From assembly GCF_004298145.1 (NCBI RefSeq), contig NZ_SCRH01000005.1:62001-126000 (forward strand): DNA of 64,000 nucleotides. The letters are read 5' to 3'. The stretch is from Mycobacterium sp. (GTDB lineage: Bacteria > Actinomycetota > Actinomycetes > Mycobacteriales > Mycobacteriaceae). A model generated the notes under the pieces. That model made no database searches and was not told the origin of the DNA. It saw only the letters and a program-made list of their open reading frames with translations. Made by a program: the position numbers and the translations under genes. Shown piece by piece: positions 28,309-37,746 of this stretch; within the stretch, counting starts at the first letter, position 1; every line of letters begins with the position of its first letter.

Positions 28309-29436
28309 CTACCTGACCCCACCCCACGGAATTGGATTTCGGCTACCCCAGCGCTGGGCTAAGGATATGGCGCGACCCTCCAAGGAGCGTACCCGATGTG
28401 GGTCGATTATGGGAGTCAGGCCGCGGCCGCGAACGTAGTCGTCGAAGGCCTCCGCCGTCGCCCATTTCGGCTGGTAGTTGAGTTCTGAACGCATCCGGCT
28501 GATGTCCATGACACGGCCATAACTTAAATAATCAAATTGATCGCGACTGATCTCGTTGTAGCGGTTGGCGCGGCGCAACGAATCCAGGGCCCAGACGCCA
28601 AAACCCGGTACGGGCAAAGGGATCCGGCCGGCCCGACGGATCGCCTGCGACAGCATGATGATGCCGTCGGCGCCGATGTTGAACGTTCCCGCCTTGCCGG
28701 CCATGGCCGCGCGCTCCAGCGCGCCCAGGGCATCCTGCTCGTGCAGCAGCTGTAATCGGGCGTCGCGGCCGAACATCGTCGGCACCAAAGGCCCGGCGAG
28801 ATAACGCGACAGCGTGGTGTCCATCGCCGGGCCGATCATGTTGGCCAGCCGCAAGATCGTCACGGCGATGTCGGGCCGGCGCCGTCCCAATCCGCGCGCA
28901 TAGGCTTCGATGTCGAGGCTGTCCTTGGCGAAACCGGCGCGGAAGGGCCGACGGCTGGTGCTGTCCTCGGTGAACATCACCGGATCGTGGGCGCTCGAGC
29001 CGTATACCTCCGACGTCGACTTGAGCACCACGCGGCGCACCAAGGGCGCCTTTTGACAGGCCGCGAACAATTGCATCGCGCCCATCACGTTGATCTCTTT
29101 CAACGCCGCGGTGCCGCCGGATCGCGGCGCGTACGAGGCGGCCGCCGCATGCACCACCGTGTCGACGTCGCCGTTCCGAATCACCTTGGCAATGAAGGGA
29201 TTACGGATATCGGCGCGAACGAACTCGGCGCGCCCCATCCGGCGCAGCATGTCCTTGCTGGGGGCGGTCGCGTCCACCGCGATGACCCCTTTGATCATCG
29301 GGTTCTGCGCGAGCCGAGCCGTCAGGTAGCCGCCCAGGAATCGGCAGGCACCGGTGACCAGCACGATTTTCGGGTAATGCGCCGCGTTGCCGGCGGTGTC
29401 GTCCGGCCCGGTGTTCTCCCCCTTCGACGCATCCAC
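28309..29436 (-). CDS. galE2: NAD-dependent epimerase/dehydratase, extended SDR
   Basis: A 375-aa Rossmann-fold protein. The nucleotide-binding motif is VLVTGACRFLGGYL (GxxxFLG rather than GxxGxxG), and the region ADIRNPFIAKVIRNGDVDTVVHAAA fits extended SDRs. The active-site position reads KSTSEVYGSSAHD, with the tyrosine followed by GSS rather than the usual YxxxK, so classical UDP-galactose epimerase activity is doubtful. Named galE2 (Rv0501) by homology. GTG start. Followed directly by the PlsC-like gene, suggesting a shared lipid or glycolipid role. Confidence 0.82.
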   Translation of the reverse strand: MDASKGENTGPDDTAGNAAHYPKIVLVTGACRFLGGYLTARLAQNPMIKGVIAVDATAPSKDMLRRMGRAEFVRADIRNPFIAKVIRNGDVDTVVHAAAASYAPRSGGTAALKEINVMGAMQLFAACQKAPLVRRVVLKSTSEVYGSSAHDPVMFTEDSTSRRPFRAGFAKDSLDIEAYARGLGRRRPDIAVTILRLANMIGPAMDTTLSRYLAGPLVPTMFGRDARLQLLHEQDALGALERAAMAGKAGTFNIGADGIIMLSQAIRRAGRIPLPVPGFGVWALDSLRRANRYNEISRDQFDYLSYGRVMDISRMRSELNYQPKWATAEAFDDYVRGRGLTPIIDPHRVRSLEGRAISLAQRWGSRNPIPWGGVR

Positions 29437-29517
29437 CCGAACAGCCTAGCGGTCAGCGAGACGGCCGCACCATGGCGCGTTGCGACCAGTTACAGCCTTT
29501 TTACTGTGGCCTTATGA

Positions 29518-29534
29518 CGGCCTTAGGAAGGCCG
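29518..29534 (-). terminator. Short stem-loop downstream of bS22 gene
   Basis: CGGCCTT / AAGGCCG with AGG loop, 10 bp past the bS22 stop and before galE2. On the transcribed strand it is followed within about 20 bases by AGTAAAAAGGC rather than a U-tract, so it may be a weak terminator or a processing hairpin. Confidence 0.45.
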
Positions 29535-29543
29535 CCGCGGGGG

Positions 29544-29645
29544 TTACTTGCCGAGTTTTCTGCGCTGCACCCGGGTGCGACGCAGCAGCTTGCGGTGCTT
29601 CTTCTTCGACATACGCTTGCGCCGCTTCTTGATTACTGAACCCAT
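29544..29645 (-). CDS. Small ribosomal protein bS22 (33 aa)
   Basis: An intact 33-codon frame encoding [20 protein letters not shown] followed by [13 protein letters not shown]. This is the extremely basic AURKAIP1/COX24-domain protein found in actinobacteria (Rv0500B), seen bound near the decoding centre of the mycobacterial 30S subunit. Eighteen or more of 33 residues are Lys or Arg. It is too short for most gene finders. Start ATG; TAA stop, rare in this GC-rich segment. Confidence 0.92.
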
Positions 29646-29779
29646 GAACTCCGCTATCTGACCGAGACCTGCTTCAAAGATTGGACCCGGTCACTTTACC
29701 CAGCCGGACGCACCCAACGCCAAACCGGCGTCGCCCGACCGCGAAGCCAGGTGCCGCCCGGAAGCGGCCGCCGGTCAGA

Positions 29780-30037
29780 TCAGCCGGCGTCGAAGTAGGA
29801 CGTCTCCAGCATGTCGTGGACGGCCTTGGCGTGCACCCGGAAGGACCGCCCCACCCGCACCGCGGGTAGTTCGCCGTTGTGCACCAACCGGTAGACCGTC
29901 ATCTTGGAGACCCGCATCAACGCCGCCACCTCGGCGACGGTGAGAAATTGCGTCCTGCCCTGCTGGCTATCGACGGAACTGGTGTCCCGCGCCTTACCTG
30001 CAGAATCTCGCGCTGATGGTCCGTTCGTAGACGTCAT
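29780..30037 (-). CDS. Excisionase-type helix-turn-helix DNA-binding protein
   Basis: An 85-aa protein with an N-terminal Ser-rich tail and a MerR/excisionase-like winged HTH: FLTVAEVAALMRVSKMTVYRLVHNGELPAVRVGRSFRVH, then a short helix. No recombinase is nearby, so despite its family name it is a chromosomal regulator or nucleoid-type factor, equivalent to Rv0500A. It stands between proC and the bS22 gene on the same strand with gaps of over 130 bp, so it may be transcribed separately. Targets unknown. Confidence 0.88.
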   Translation of the reverse strand: MTSTNGPSARDSAGKARDTSSVDSQQGRTQFLTVAEVAALMRVSKMTVYRLVHNGELPAVRVGRSFRVHAKAVHDMLETSYFDAG

Positions 30038-30175
30038 CGCAACCCAATCGTGTCAGGCACGCGCATGCCAGCGGCTTCCCCTCCGCTGGCACCCACACGT
30101 GCTTACAAGAGGAGAATAGCGGGACTGATGGGGTTACTGGTACTGGTGGGGGATAATCAGTTCAAAATTCCTGAA

Positions 30176-31063
30176 TTATTCCGATGTAATTCTTAGCTGC
30201 TCAGAGCGCATTTTGGCGGCCTGAACCGCCGCGTCCACGACCGCTCGCAGGCCGCCTCGTTCCAGCTCGCGCAGGGCGGCCGCGGTGGTGCCGCCGGGCG
30301 AGGTCACCGTCGCCCGCAGCTGCGTCGCGGTGGCGTCCACCCGCATTCCGGGGGCCTCGGCCTCCCCCAGCCGGCGATCGGCGTCCATCCGTTCCAGCAG
30401 CATGGCCGCCGAGCCGGCCATGGTCTGCGCGGTCAGGTCGGCGGCCACCTCGCGGCTCAGACCCGCTGCGACGCCCGCGTCGATGAGGGCCTCGACCATC
30501 AGGAAGAAATACGCCGGACCGGAGCCCGACAGGGCGGTGACGGCGTCCATTTGGCCTTCGGGAACGCTCAAGACCCCGCCGACGGAGTCGAACAGGGCCG
30601 AGACACCCTCGAGTTGCGGCGGCGTGACGAACCTGCCCTTGGCCAGGGCCGTGACCCCCGCGCCGACCAGCGCCGCCGTGTTCGGCATCGCCCGCACCAC
30701 CGGCGTTCCGGCCGGAAGTTTGGACTCGAAGTAGGTGATGGTGACGCCGGCCGCGACCGTGACGAACACCTGCTCGGCGGTATCGCTCTCGGCCGCCGCG
30801 GCCACCCGCGCGACCTCCGACATCACCGACTCGACGTCGGCGGGCTTCACCGCGACCACGACGATCGACGCGTTTTCGACCGCCTCGGGCACCGAGGTGA
30901 TCAACACCGAGTAGGTGTCGGCCAGATACTTGGCGCGCTCGGGAACCCGCTCGACCACCGCCAGGTCTTTGACCTGGCGGCCCGCACGCAGCAGACCCGA
31001 CAGCAGTGCCTCCCCGATGCTGCCGCCACCGATGATCGCGATTCTTGCCATGCCGGACAGCAT
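30176..31063 (-). CDS. proC: Pyrroline-5-carboxylate reductase
   Basis: A 295-aa NADPH-dependent enzyme making proline, the last step of the pathway. The Rossmann motif is IAIIGGGSIGEALLSGLL near the N-terminus; the C-terminal signature is TSPGGTTAAALRELERGGLRAVVDAAVQAA, and the middle has VVRAMPNTAALVGAGVTAL. ATG at 31063 gives exactly the length of the M. tuberculosis protein; another ATG at 31051 is in frame. A 15-bp gap separates it from the upstream thioesterase gene. Confidence 0.95.
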   Translation of the reverse strand: MLSGMARIAIIGGGSIGEALLSGLLRAGRQVKDLAVVERVPERAKYLADTYSVLITSVPEAVENASIVVVAVKPADVESVMSEVARVAAAAESDTAEQVFVTVAAGVTITYFESKLPAGTPVVRAMPNTAALVGAGVTALAKGRFVTPPQLEGVSALFDSVGGVLSVPEGQMDAVTALSGSGPAYFFLMVEALIDAGVAAGLSREVAADLTAQTMAGSAAMLLERMDADRRLGEAEAPGMRVDATATQLRATVTSPGGTTAAALRELERGGLRAVVDAAVQAAKMRSEQLRITSE

Positions 31064-31078
31064 CGCAGACACCGCCCG

Positions 31079-31921
31079 CTAGCGAGCGGCAGGGACCAAT
31101 GCCAGCTGGCGGGCCTGCACCACCAGGCGCCCCAGGCTGTCGACGACGGTGTGGTCCTCGTCGAACCAGTCGTGCCCGATCTCGGTGCAGGTCGCGATGA
31201 TGCGCAGCCAGCCATCGGCGGGCAAGCCCCGCAGGTAGGCGGTGAGCTGGATTGTGGGCGCCCAGCCGGTGCGGTCGACGGCGAAGGTCACCGGTGCCGA
31301 CATATCGCCGCACATGAGCGCAAACAGCGCGTCCGGGGCGACGCCGCGGGGGCGCGCCCACATCTGGATCACCGGCGGGTGCCCGTCGGAACGGGCCTGC
31401 ATCGTCGACAGCACCGGCCGCACGTCGCAGCCCTCGCCGAGGTGGACCAGGCCGGCCAGCGGGTGCCCGGGGCCGATCGGCTCGAGGTCGTCGGGCGGTT
31501 CGGGCGCCATGAGATCCAGCACCGGGTTGGCCGACAGCAGCGGCTTGGCCGCACCGTCGGGAGGAAAGTGCTCCGGCTCACCGAGGTTGACCACGGCGTG
31601 CACCGCGGTGCGGTCGCCCTGGGTGAGTTCGACGTCGACGACGCTGATCCGGCGGCCGCGCTTGCGGATGGACGTGACCAGCCGCATCGGCCCCGGATCG
31701 GGCGCCCACAGGAAGCTCGCCGACACCGCGACGGGCTGCTGGATCGGCTCGGGCCCGGCCGACTGTCCGCCGCAGGCGGTGCGGGCGGCGTTGGCGCACA
31801 GCGCCAGCATCGCGCCGCCGTGCACCTTGGGACCGATGGTCCAGCGCTTGTCGAGTTCTCCTTCGTAAACACCTGAACCGGTCTCCCGCAAGGACATTGC
31901 GGTGCTGAATAACGCGTTCAT
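31079..31921 (-). CDS. TesB-like double hot-dog thioesterase family protein
   Basis: A 280-aa protein with two hot-dog halves, the first starting YEGELDKRWTIGPKVHGGAMLALCANA and the second containing PVIQMWARPRGVAPDALFALMCGDM. This is the acyl-CoA thioesterase II-like (4HBT_3) arrangement. The equivalent is Rv0499. ATG at 31919-31921, 25 bp after the TIM-barrel gene. Substrate and role are unknown. Confidence 0.78.
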   Translation of the reverse strand: MNALFSTAMSLRETGSGVYEGELDKRWTIGPKVHGGAMLALCANAARTACGGQSAGPEPIQQPVAVSASFLWAPDPGPMRLVTSIRKRGRRISVVDVELTQGDRTAVHAVVNLGEPEHFPPDGAAKPLLSANPVLDLMAPEPPDDLEPIGPGHPLAGLVHLGEGCDVRPVLSTMQARSDGHPPVIQMWARPRGVAPDALFALMCGDMSAPVTFAVDRTGWAPTIQLTAYLRGLPADGWLRIIATCTEIGHDWFDEDHTVVDSLGRLVVQARQLALVPAAR

Positions 31922-31946
31922 GGACTTTCGCGGGTCTCCTGAGTGA

Positions 31947-32789
31947 TCAGCGCAGCAGATGCGTGCGGGCGAACTGGAGCGATTCGGTGAGCATGGCTTC
32001 GCGCTCATTGGCTGAACGCGCGCTGGACGTCGACACCTCCAGGATGACGTGCCCGGCGAAATGACTGCCGGCCAGCATCTGGCACACCTCGACGGTGGGT
32101 TGCGTGCCGCGCCCCGGCACCAGATGCTCGTCGGCGGGCAGCCCGTTGCCGTCGCACAGGTGCAGATGGACTAGCCCCGCTCCCATCCGCTGCGCCATGT
32201 CCAGCGAGTCGGTGCCCGCGGTCGCGGTGTGGGACAGGTCCAGCGTGTAGTGGGTGTGGGCGCCGTCGAGCGGGTCGTAGGAGGGCGCGAACGCCGAAAT
32301 CGCCGGACCGGGGCCGCCGCCACGGCGGCGCATCCGTTCCAGCGACTGACCCGACCCGAAAAGCCGGTCCGCCCGGAACGGGAACATGTTCTCCACGGCG
32401 ATCATCACGTCGCTCGACGCTTCCAGCGCCGCCACTTGCTCGCTGAACCCCTCCGCGTAGCGCCGCTGCCAGCGAAACGGCGGGTGCACGACGACGGTCT
32501 GCGCGCCGAGCTGTTCGGCGACCTGCACGCTGCGGTTCAGCTTGGGGATCGGGTTGGGCCCCCACACGCGCTGCGAGATCAGCAGGCACGGTGCGTGTAC
32601 GGACAACACCGGGACGCGATAGCGCCGGGACAGCTTCTTGACGGCCGCGACGTCCTGGCTCACCGACTCCGCCCACACCATCAGCTCGACACCGTCGTAG
32701 CCGAGCCGGGCCGCGTACTCGAACGCGGCCTCGGCCCGCAACGGATACACCGAAGCCGTGGAAAGGCCGACTTTGATGGCTGGGCGCAC
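31947..32789 (-). CDS. Xylose isomerase-like TIM-barrel protein
   Basis: A 280-aa AP-endonuclease-2/sugar isomerase fold protein. Metal-site motifs appear in order: YDGVELMVWAES, VVHPPFRW, IAVENMFPF, YTLDLSHTAT, LVHLHLCDGNG, GHVILEVSTSS, so the barrel and its Glu-Asp-His-Glu ligands look intact. Likely an isomerase or epimerase on a sugar or polyol; the substrate cannot be named. GTG start. Downstream gene is the thioesterase. Equivalent to Rv0498. Confidence 0.82.
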   Translation of the reverse strand: MRPAIKVGLSTASVYPLRAEAAFEYAARLGYDGVELMVWAESVSQDVAAVKKLSRRYRVPVLSVHAPCLLISQRVWGPNPIPKLNRSVQVAEQLGAQTVVVHPPFRWQRRYAEGFSEQVAALEASSDVMIAVENMFPFRADRLFGSGQSLERMRRRGGGPGPAISAFAPSYDPLDGAHTHYTLDLSHTATAGTDSLDMAQRMGAGLVHLHLCDGNGLPADEHLVPGRGTQPTVEVCQMLAGSHFAGHVILEVSTSSARSANEREAMLTESLQFARTHLLR

Positions 32790-32804
32790 TGTATGTGGGC
32801 GCCG

Positions 32805-33758
32805 CTAGCCCGACTGCAACGACAGCGCCAGGGGCCCCAGGGTGATCAGCGCACCCACCGCGACCGCGATCAATGTGCTGGCGATGTCCTCGGTTTTGCG
32901 AACCACCCGCACCCCGACCACCAGGCCGAGGATGACCAGCACCGAGAGCACCAACGCCACGATGCTGTTCCACCGCCACAGTTGGTCGAAGGCCACGAAT
33001 AGCCCGCCGCCGAACGCGACGGCCAGGATCGACTGCAGCACAACGACACTGCCGCGCCACAGCGCGTCGAGCCTGCCCCGCCCCCGGTGAGCGTCCGAGC
33101 CCCGGACGTGCGCGTCCTCGCCATCGAGGTGCTCCTCGTCGCCGAGCATTCCGGCGGTCAGCGACCCCGTGCCGGCGGCGCCCTCGTCATCCTCGAGCGA
33201 CTCCGACGACCGCAGGTAGGACCGCACGTAGGCGGAGTCCTCCAGCGCGGGTTCGGCTTCGCGCACCTCGGAGTCCATCACGTCCACGGGAATGTCGGCG
33301 TAATGGTCCATCGGGTCCGGACTCATGTCCTCGGCGCCGGAGGGTTCCGCGGGCTTGGCGGTCCCGTTGGCCAACGGCCGCGGATAGGCGCTGCGCTCGG
33401 GGCCCGACACCCGCTCGGGCTGCGGCGGCGACTTGGGCCAGCGCTGCTCGGGCTCGGACCAGTAGGCGGGCCGGGCCTCACCTTCGGTTATCCGCTCGGA
33501 GACGGCGTCCTCGGCGGGCGGGGCGGGTTCGGCGACCTCGATCGTGTCGGTAGTGCCGTGTTGGGCGTCGTCATCGTCACGGATCACCGGGATTTCGCCG
33601 GTCAGCTCGGCGACGGTCACCGCGTCGCTGTCGCCGCGCCGGCGACGGCGACGCCGGGTCACCGCCGGGGCGCCGATGGTTCCGTTTCTGGCCAGCAATT
33701 CGGCAACCGAGATCGGCCGAGTGCCGGGGCTCTCGGTCTCGGAGTGCGGTCCGGTCAT
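32805..33758 (-). CDS. Membrane protein with long acidic N-terminus
   Basis: A 317-aa protein. Residues 1-220 are low complexity, charged and largely acidic, with a basic cluster [11 protein letters not shown] near residue 36; residues about 235-310 hold three membrane segments ([57 protein letters not shown]). The start motif [17 protein letters not shown] is conserved in mycobacteria (Rv0497). Its ATG overlaps the ppx1 stop. Function unknown; the tail could be a phosphorylated cytosolic adaptor. Confidence 0.8.
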   Translation of the reverse strand: MTGPHSETESPGTRPISVAELLARNGTIGAPAVTRRRRRRRGDSDAVTVAELTGEIPVIRDDDDAQHGTTDTIEVAEPAPPAEDAVSERITEGEARPAYWSEPEQRWPKSPPQPERVSGPERSAYPRPLANGTAKPAEPSGAEDMSPDPMDHYADIPVDVMDSEVREAEPALEDSAYVRSYLRSSESLEDDEGAAGTGSLTAGMLGDEEHLDGEDAHVRGSDAHRGRGRLDALWRGSVVVLQSILAVAFGGGLFVAFDQLWRWNSIVALVLSVLVILGLVVGVRVVRKTEDIASTLIAVAVGALITLGPLALSLQSG

Positions 33759-34771
33759 GGTTTGTCGCCTCTCGATCGGTTCTGATTCCGATCAACTACC
33801 TGACCTCCAGCATTACGCACGGACGGCCCCACGAGGGCGGTTCCGTCGGCTTCACTGTCGAGTTTGCGCAAGATGAGACCTTCCCGTAATGCCCACGGGC
33901 AAATATCCACCGATTCAATCGACAGCGCTCGCATGCTTGCCTCCGCCACCAGCGCGCCCGCGACAATCTGCGGGGCCCGCTCGGCGCTCACTCCTTCCAG
34001 TTCCGCCCGGTCAGCGGTCGTCATCCTAGAGATGAAAGATATGAGTTGCCTGAGGCCGTTTGCGGTAAGCGTCCTTTTGACCCGCGGCCCGGCGCCCGAC
34101 GGAGCCGCGCCGGTGAGCCGCGCCAGCGAGCGAAAAGTCTTCGACGACGCCACCGCGAGGTCGGGACCGCCGGGATCGAGGATCGTCGCCCTGGCCTCCG
34201 AGAGTTCGGCGTCCAGCCAATCCCGCAGCATCGCCACCCGGCGCCGGCCGGGCGGGTCGTCGGGCAGCCATTCGCGGGTCAACCGGCCGGCGCCCAGCGG
34301 CAGCGACATCGCGACCTCGGGCTCCTCGTCCAGGCCGCTGGACATCTCCAGCGAGCCGCCACCGATGTCGAGGTTGATGATGCGGCCCGCGCTCCACCCG
34401 TACCACCGGCGCACCGCCAGGAAGGTCAGCCGCGACTCGTCGACCCCGGTCAGCACGCGCAACTCGACGCCGGTCTCCTTGCGCACCCGGCTCAGCACGT
34501 CGTCGGAGTTGCCGGCCTCCCGGACCGCCGAGGTGGCGAAGGCCATCAGCTCCTTGCAGCCCGAACTGTCGGCGATCCTGGCGAATTCGTCGATCGTGGA
34601 GATCAGCTTCTCGGCACCGCGTTTGGTGATCTTGCCGGCGCTGTCGGTGGCCTCGGCCAGCCGCAGGGTGGCCTTCGTCGAACTCATCGGCGTCGGGTGT
34701 CCGCCCCGGTGGGCATCGACCACCAGGAGATGCACCGTGTTGCTACCCACGTCGAGAACGCCCAATCGCAC
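33755..34771 (-). CDS. ppx1: Exopolyphosphatase, Ppx/GppA family
   Basis: A 338-aa ASKHA-fold enzyme hydrolysing inorganic polyphosphate or (p)ppGpp-type nucleotides. Motifs: [17 protein letters not shown] at the N-terminus, [16 protein letters not shown], and [14 protein letters not shown] for the second phosphate loop. It is the short type without the C-terminal HD domain, as Rv0496. Polyphosphate metabolism ties to the phosphate-responsive SenX3-RegX3 system encoded 5 kb away. GTG start; stop overlaps the next gene by 4 nt. Confidence 0.9.
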   Translation of the reverse strand: MRLGVLDVGSNTVHLLVVDAHRGGHPTPMSSTKATLRLAEATDSAGKITKRGAEKLISTIDEFARIADSSGCKELMAFATSAVREAGNSDDVLSRVRKETGVELRVLTGVDESRLTFLAVRRWYGWSAGRIINLDIGGGSLEMSSGLDEEPEVAMSLPLGAGRLTREWLPDDPPGRRRVAMLRDWLDAELSEARATILDPGGPDLAVASSKTFRSLARLTGAAPSGAGPRVKRTLTANGLRQLISFISRMTTADRAELEGVSAERAPQIVAGALVAEASMRALSIESVDICPWALREGLILRKLDSEADGTALVGPSVRNAGGQVVDRNQNRSRGDKP

Positions 34772-34890
34772 GTAGATAACCTAACCGGGCGTCGATGGCA
34801 GAGTTTTGCGCGACCCGGTTAACCCGCCGTGATCGCTGTCATACGGGCCGCGAGTGTCGGCGGCTCAGCCGGGGCGAAGTGTGGTCTAAC

Positions 34891-35694
34891 GTGGACTCCG
34901 TGGCGAATTCGCACCCAGAACCGGGACAGCCGGGGCAAGAGGTCGAACTGGATTTCGCCCGCGAATGGGTGGAGTTCTACGACCCCGACAACCCCGAGCA
35001 CCTGATCGCCGCCGACCTGACCTGGCTGCTCTCCCGGTGGACGTGCGTGTTCGGCACTCCGGCCTGCCGGGGCACGGTCCTGGGCCGCCCGGATGACGGG
35101 TGTTGTTCGCACGGTGCGTTCCTGTCCGACGACGACGACCGCGCCCGCCTGGACGACGCGGTGAAAAAGCTGACCGACGCCGACTGGCAATTTCGAGAAA
35201 AGGGCTTGGGCCGCAAGGGATACCTGGAGCTCGACGAGCATGACGGCGAACCGCAGTACCGGACCCGCAGGCACAAGGATGCGTGCATTTTCCTGAACCG
35301 GCCCGGTTTTGCGGGCGGAGCCGGTTGCGCGCTGCACAGCAAGGCCCTCAAGCTCGGTGTGCCACCGCTGACCATGAAACCGGATGTCTGCTGGCAGTTG
35401 CCGATCCGTCGCAGCCAGGAGTGGGTGACCCGGCCCGACGGCACCGAGATCCTCAAGACCTGGGTCACCGAATACGACCGCCGCGGCTGGGGTTCCGGCG
35501 GCGCCGACCTGCACTGGTACTGCACCGGCGATCCGGCCGCTCATGTCGGCGCCAAGCAGGTGTGGGAAAGCCTGGCCGACGAACTCACCGAGCTGCTGGG
35601 CACCAAGGCCTACGCGGAGCTGGCCTCAATGTGCAAGCGCCGCAACAAGTTAGGGCTGATCGCGGTGCACCCGGCGACTCGCATCGCCGAGTAG
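34891..35694 (+). CDS. Cysteine-rich conserved protein, DUF3109-like
   Basis: A 267-aa protein equivalent to Rv0495c. Eight or so cysteines occur as [53 protein letters not shown], suggesting a metal (Zn or Fe-S) site like that of YkgJ/DUF3109 proteins. GTG at 34891 is chosen; another GTG at 34900 is in frame. It ends 4 bp from the convergent FadR-like gene. No function is assigned; it is a candidate metal-binding enzyme. Confidence 0.78.
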   Translation: MDSVANSHPEPGQPGQEVELDFAREWVEFYDPDNPEHLIAADLTWLLSRWTCVFGTPACRGTVLGRPDDGCCSHGAFLSDDDDRARLDDAVKKLTDADWQFREKGLGRKGYLELDEHDGEPQYRTRRHKDACIFLNRPGFAGGAGCALHSKALKLGVPPLTMKPDVCWQLPIRRSQEWVTRPDGTEILKTWVTEYDRRGWGSGGADLHWYCTGDPAAHVGAKQVWESLADELTELLGTKAYAELASMCKRRNKLGLIAVHPATRIAE

Positions 35695-35698
35695 ACCG

Positions 35699-36421
35699 TT
35701 AGGGCGCTTGAGTCTTGTTGTACGACAAGACCATTCGCTGTGCGCTGGCGTTCAGATAGTCCTCGACCGCGGTGGCGGCCGCGGCCACATCGCCGGCCAG
35801 CACAGCATCGGTAATCGCGGTCAGGCCGGCCACCACGGGTGCGGCGTCGTCATAGGCAGCGGTGAGCTCGTGCTCGCGGCCGCCGAAGGCGTGCTCGACC
35901 CAGCGGTACAGCAACCCCAGTGCGCGGTTGCGGGTGTGGTGGATGAGGACCCGGAAGTAGGCCAGGTCGGCGGCCTGGCGCGCCTGCGCGCTGTCGGCCT
36001 CGCGGACGGTGGCCAACGCGGCGCGCAGCGGCTCGGCGTCCTCGGGCCCGCCGCATTGCGCCGCGAGCCGGCCGATCAACGGGCCGAGGGCGGCCCGGAC
36101 CTCGAACAGCTCCACCAGGAACTCGGGCCCCAGCTTGCGAACCAGCGCCTCGACCACCGCCGGGTGGGTGAGCGCCTGCGGGTCCGCGACCAGGTTGCCG
36201 CTGCCGTGCCGGGCTTCGATCAGACCCATCTGCTGCAGCCGGGCCAGACCCTGGCGTAGCGAGGTGCGGTTGACGCCGAGCTGTTCGGCGAGTTCGCGCT
36301 CGGGCGGCAAGGCCGAGCCCGGGGGAAATGCGCCGTCGAGGATGGCGTCGGCGATCGACGCGGCGATCTGTTCATCGATACGTTGACGATCCGGTGGACG
36401 CAGCGGACTTGACTGGTTCAT
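35699..36421 (-). CDS. FadR-type GntR family transcriptional regulator
   Basis: A 240-aa repressor. Residues about 10-75 form the GntR winged helix ([41 protein letters not shown]); the rest is an FCD/FadR-like helical ligand domain with metal-type residues absent or unclear. Equivalent to Rv0494, reported as a starvation-induced autoregulated FadR-like protein. Its start codon lies inside the palindrome ATTGG-N5-CCAAT, which also sits between the -35 and -10 of the divergent operon at 36464, strongly suggesting auto- and cross-repression. Confidence 0.9.
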   Translation of the reverse strand: MNQSSPLRPPDRQRIDEQIAASIADAILDGAFPPGSALPPERELAEQLGVNRTSLRQGLARLQQMGLIEARHGSGNLVADPQALTHPAVVEALVRKLGPEFLVELFEVRAALGPLIGRLAAQCGGPEDAEPLRAALATVREADSAQARQAADLAYFRVLIHHTRNRALGLLYRWVEHAFGGREHELTAAYDDAAPVVAGLTAITDAVLAGDVAAAATAVEDYLNASAQRMVLSYNKTQAP

Positions 36422-36439
36422 TGGCTCAACCAATATAGT
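36409..36439 (+). promoter_or_regulatory. Promoter with embedded FadR-like operator
   Basis: TTGACT (36409-36414) and TATAGT (36434-36439), 19-bp spacing, drive the operon at 36464. The palindrome ATTGGctcaaCCAAT (36420-36434) fills the spacer and covers the ATG of the divergent repressor (36419-36421). A binding event here would block both genes. Ribosome site GAAAGGTGAG follows at 36451-36460. Confidence 0.65.
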
Positions 36440-36463
36440 GGACGAACCCACGAAAGGTGAGCA

Positions 36464-37420
36464 ATGGACGGCGACACGCGCTCGGCAGCGATGCCACGCT
36501 GGCGCGGCAAGGCCGGCCGGATGGAAGTCTGGTACGCCACCCTGTCGAATCCGGCGACGCGCGCCGGGCTGTGGCTGCACTGCGAGACGGTGGCCCCGCT
36601 GACCGGCGCCGACGGCCCCTACGCGCACGGCTGGGCCACCTGGTTCGCCCCCGACGGTCCGCCCCGCACCGAGCGATTCGGGCCCGTGCCCACCCGGGCC
36701 GCGACCGGCTCCTGCTGGTTCGACGCCGAGGGCGTACGGGTGGGCGACAAACAGCTCAGCGGAGGCGCCGGGTCACTGGCCTGGGATCTGTCCTGGACTG
36801 ACACCGGCGCACCGCTCTGGACGTTTCCCCGCACGGCCTGGAACCGCGAGCTGTTGCCGGGTGCCCAAGTCGTCCTCGCCCCCACCGCCGACTTCACCGG
36901 TTCGCTGACCATCGCGGGCACCGCATTCCCGATCGATGGCTGGCGCGGCGCCGTCGCCCACATCTACGGGCACGGCAACGCCAAACGCTGGGGCTGGGTC
37001 CATGCCGACCTCGGCGACGGCGACGTCCTGGAGGCGGTCACCGCCGTCTCGCACAAGCCCGGGCTGCGCAGGCTGGCACCGATGGCGTTCATTCGGTTTC
37101 GGATCGACGGAAGGGATTGGCCCACAAGCCCGTTGCCGTCGCTGCGGATGCGCACGACACTCGGCGTGGCGCACTGGCAGCTGGAAGGGCGCATCGGCGG
37201 TCGCCGGGTGCTCATCCGGATCGACCAGCCGGCCGAGAAGTGCGTGAGCCTGCAATACACCGATCCCGACGGCGGCCGCGCGGTGTGCACCAACACCGAA
37301 CAAGCCGACATCTACATCGAGATCGACGACCGGCAATGGTCGGTGCTGGGCACCGGGCATGCCGAAGTGGGCCTGCGCGGCCGCGCGGCACCCGGCGTCA
37401 ACGAAAGGATTCCGACGTGA
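36464..37420 (+). CDS. Conserved lipocalin/AttH-like hypothetical protein
   Basis: A 318-aa protein without membrane segments, all-beta in appearance with many Trp-Gly patterns ([39 protein letters not shown]). The repeated barrel-like halves recall the AttH/CrtC (hydroxyneurosporene-synthase-like) or tocopherol-cyclase-like fold, but I do not see a diagnostic catalytic motif. First gene of a three-gene operon: its stop overlaps the next start (GTGA). Equivalent to Rv0493c. Probable role in processing or binding a lipid or isoprenoid with the downstream oxidoreductase; this is inference. Confidence 0.7.
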   Translation: MDGDTRSAAMPRWRGKAGRMEVWYATLSNPATRAGLWLHCETVAPLTGADGPYAHGWATWFAPDGPPRTERFGPVPTRAATGSCWFDAEGVRVGDKQLSGGAGSLAWDLSWTDTGAPLWTFPRTAWNRELLPGAQVVLAPTADFTGSLTIAGTAFPIDGWRGAVAHIYGHGNAKRWGWVHADLGDGDVLEAVTAVSHKPGLRRLAPMAFIRFRIDGRDWPTSPLPSLRMRTTLGVAHWQLEGRIGGRRVLIRIDQPAEKCVSLQYTDPDGGRAVCTNTEQADIYIEIDDRQWSVLGTGHAEVGLRGRAAPGVNERIPT

Positions 37421-37746
37421 GCTTTCTGCTCGACCCACCACTGCTGTTCGCCTCCGGCGTGCTCATCGAGCGGCGGTTGCCCGCCGACCGTCGCGATGTC
37501 GCCGAGGCCGCCACCCTGGGCGTCTTCTTCGGCGGGTCATTCGGGTTGTACAACAACGTCCCCGGACTGGGAGTGCTCTGGCGGCCCTTCCGCGCCCGCA
37601 ATGGACGCGACTTCATGTGGAACAGCGGGGTTTTCCGGGTGAATACCGCGAAAGCGGACTGGCCTCTGCACGCCGCGGCGGGCGCCATCTTCGCCAGCTA
37701 TCCGTTCTTCATCAAGTTGGGCCGTCGGCTCGCGCGGCGGACATGA
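37417..37746 (+). CDS. Small conserved protein, operon middle gene
   Basis: A 109-aa protein (Rv0492A type) starting at a GTG that overlaps the previous stop. It has hydrophobic stretches (LLFASGVLIERRL, AATLGVFFGGSFGLYNNVPGLGVLW, AAAGAIFASYPFFIKLG) that may be membrane-embedded, and a conserved NGRDFMWNSGVF. It likely anchors or partners the GMC oxidoreductase encoded immediately after, whose ATG overlaps its TGA. No family function is known to me. Confidence 0.75.
   Translation: MSFLLDPPLLFASGVLIERRLPADRRDVAEAATLGVFFGGSFGLYNNVPGLGVLWRPFRARNGRDFMWNSGVFRVNTAKADWPLHAAAGAIFASYPFFIKLGRRLARRT

Noticed and set aside
29780..30037. Excisionase as a sign of an integrated mobile element
   Set aside because: No integrase, att repeats or composition change; the gene is conserved at this place in mycobacteria.
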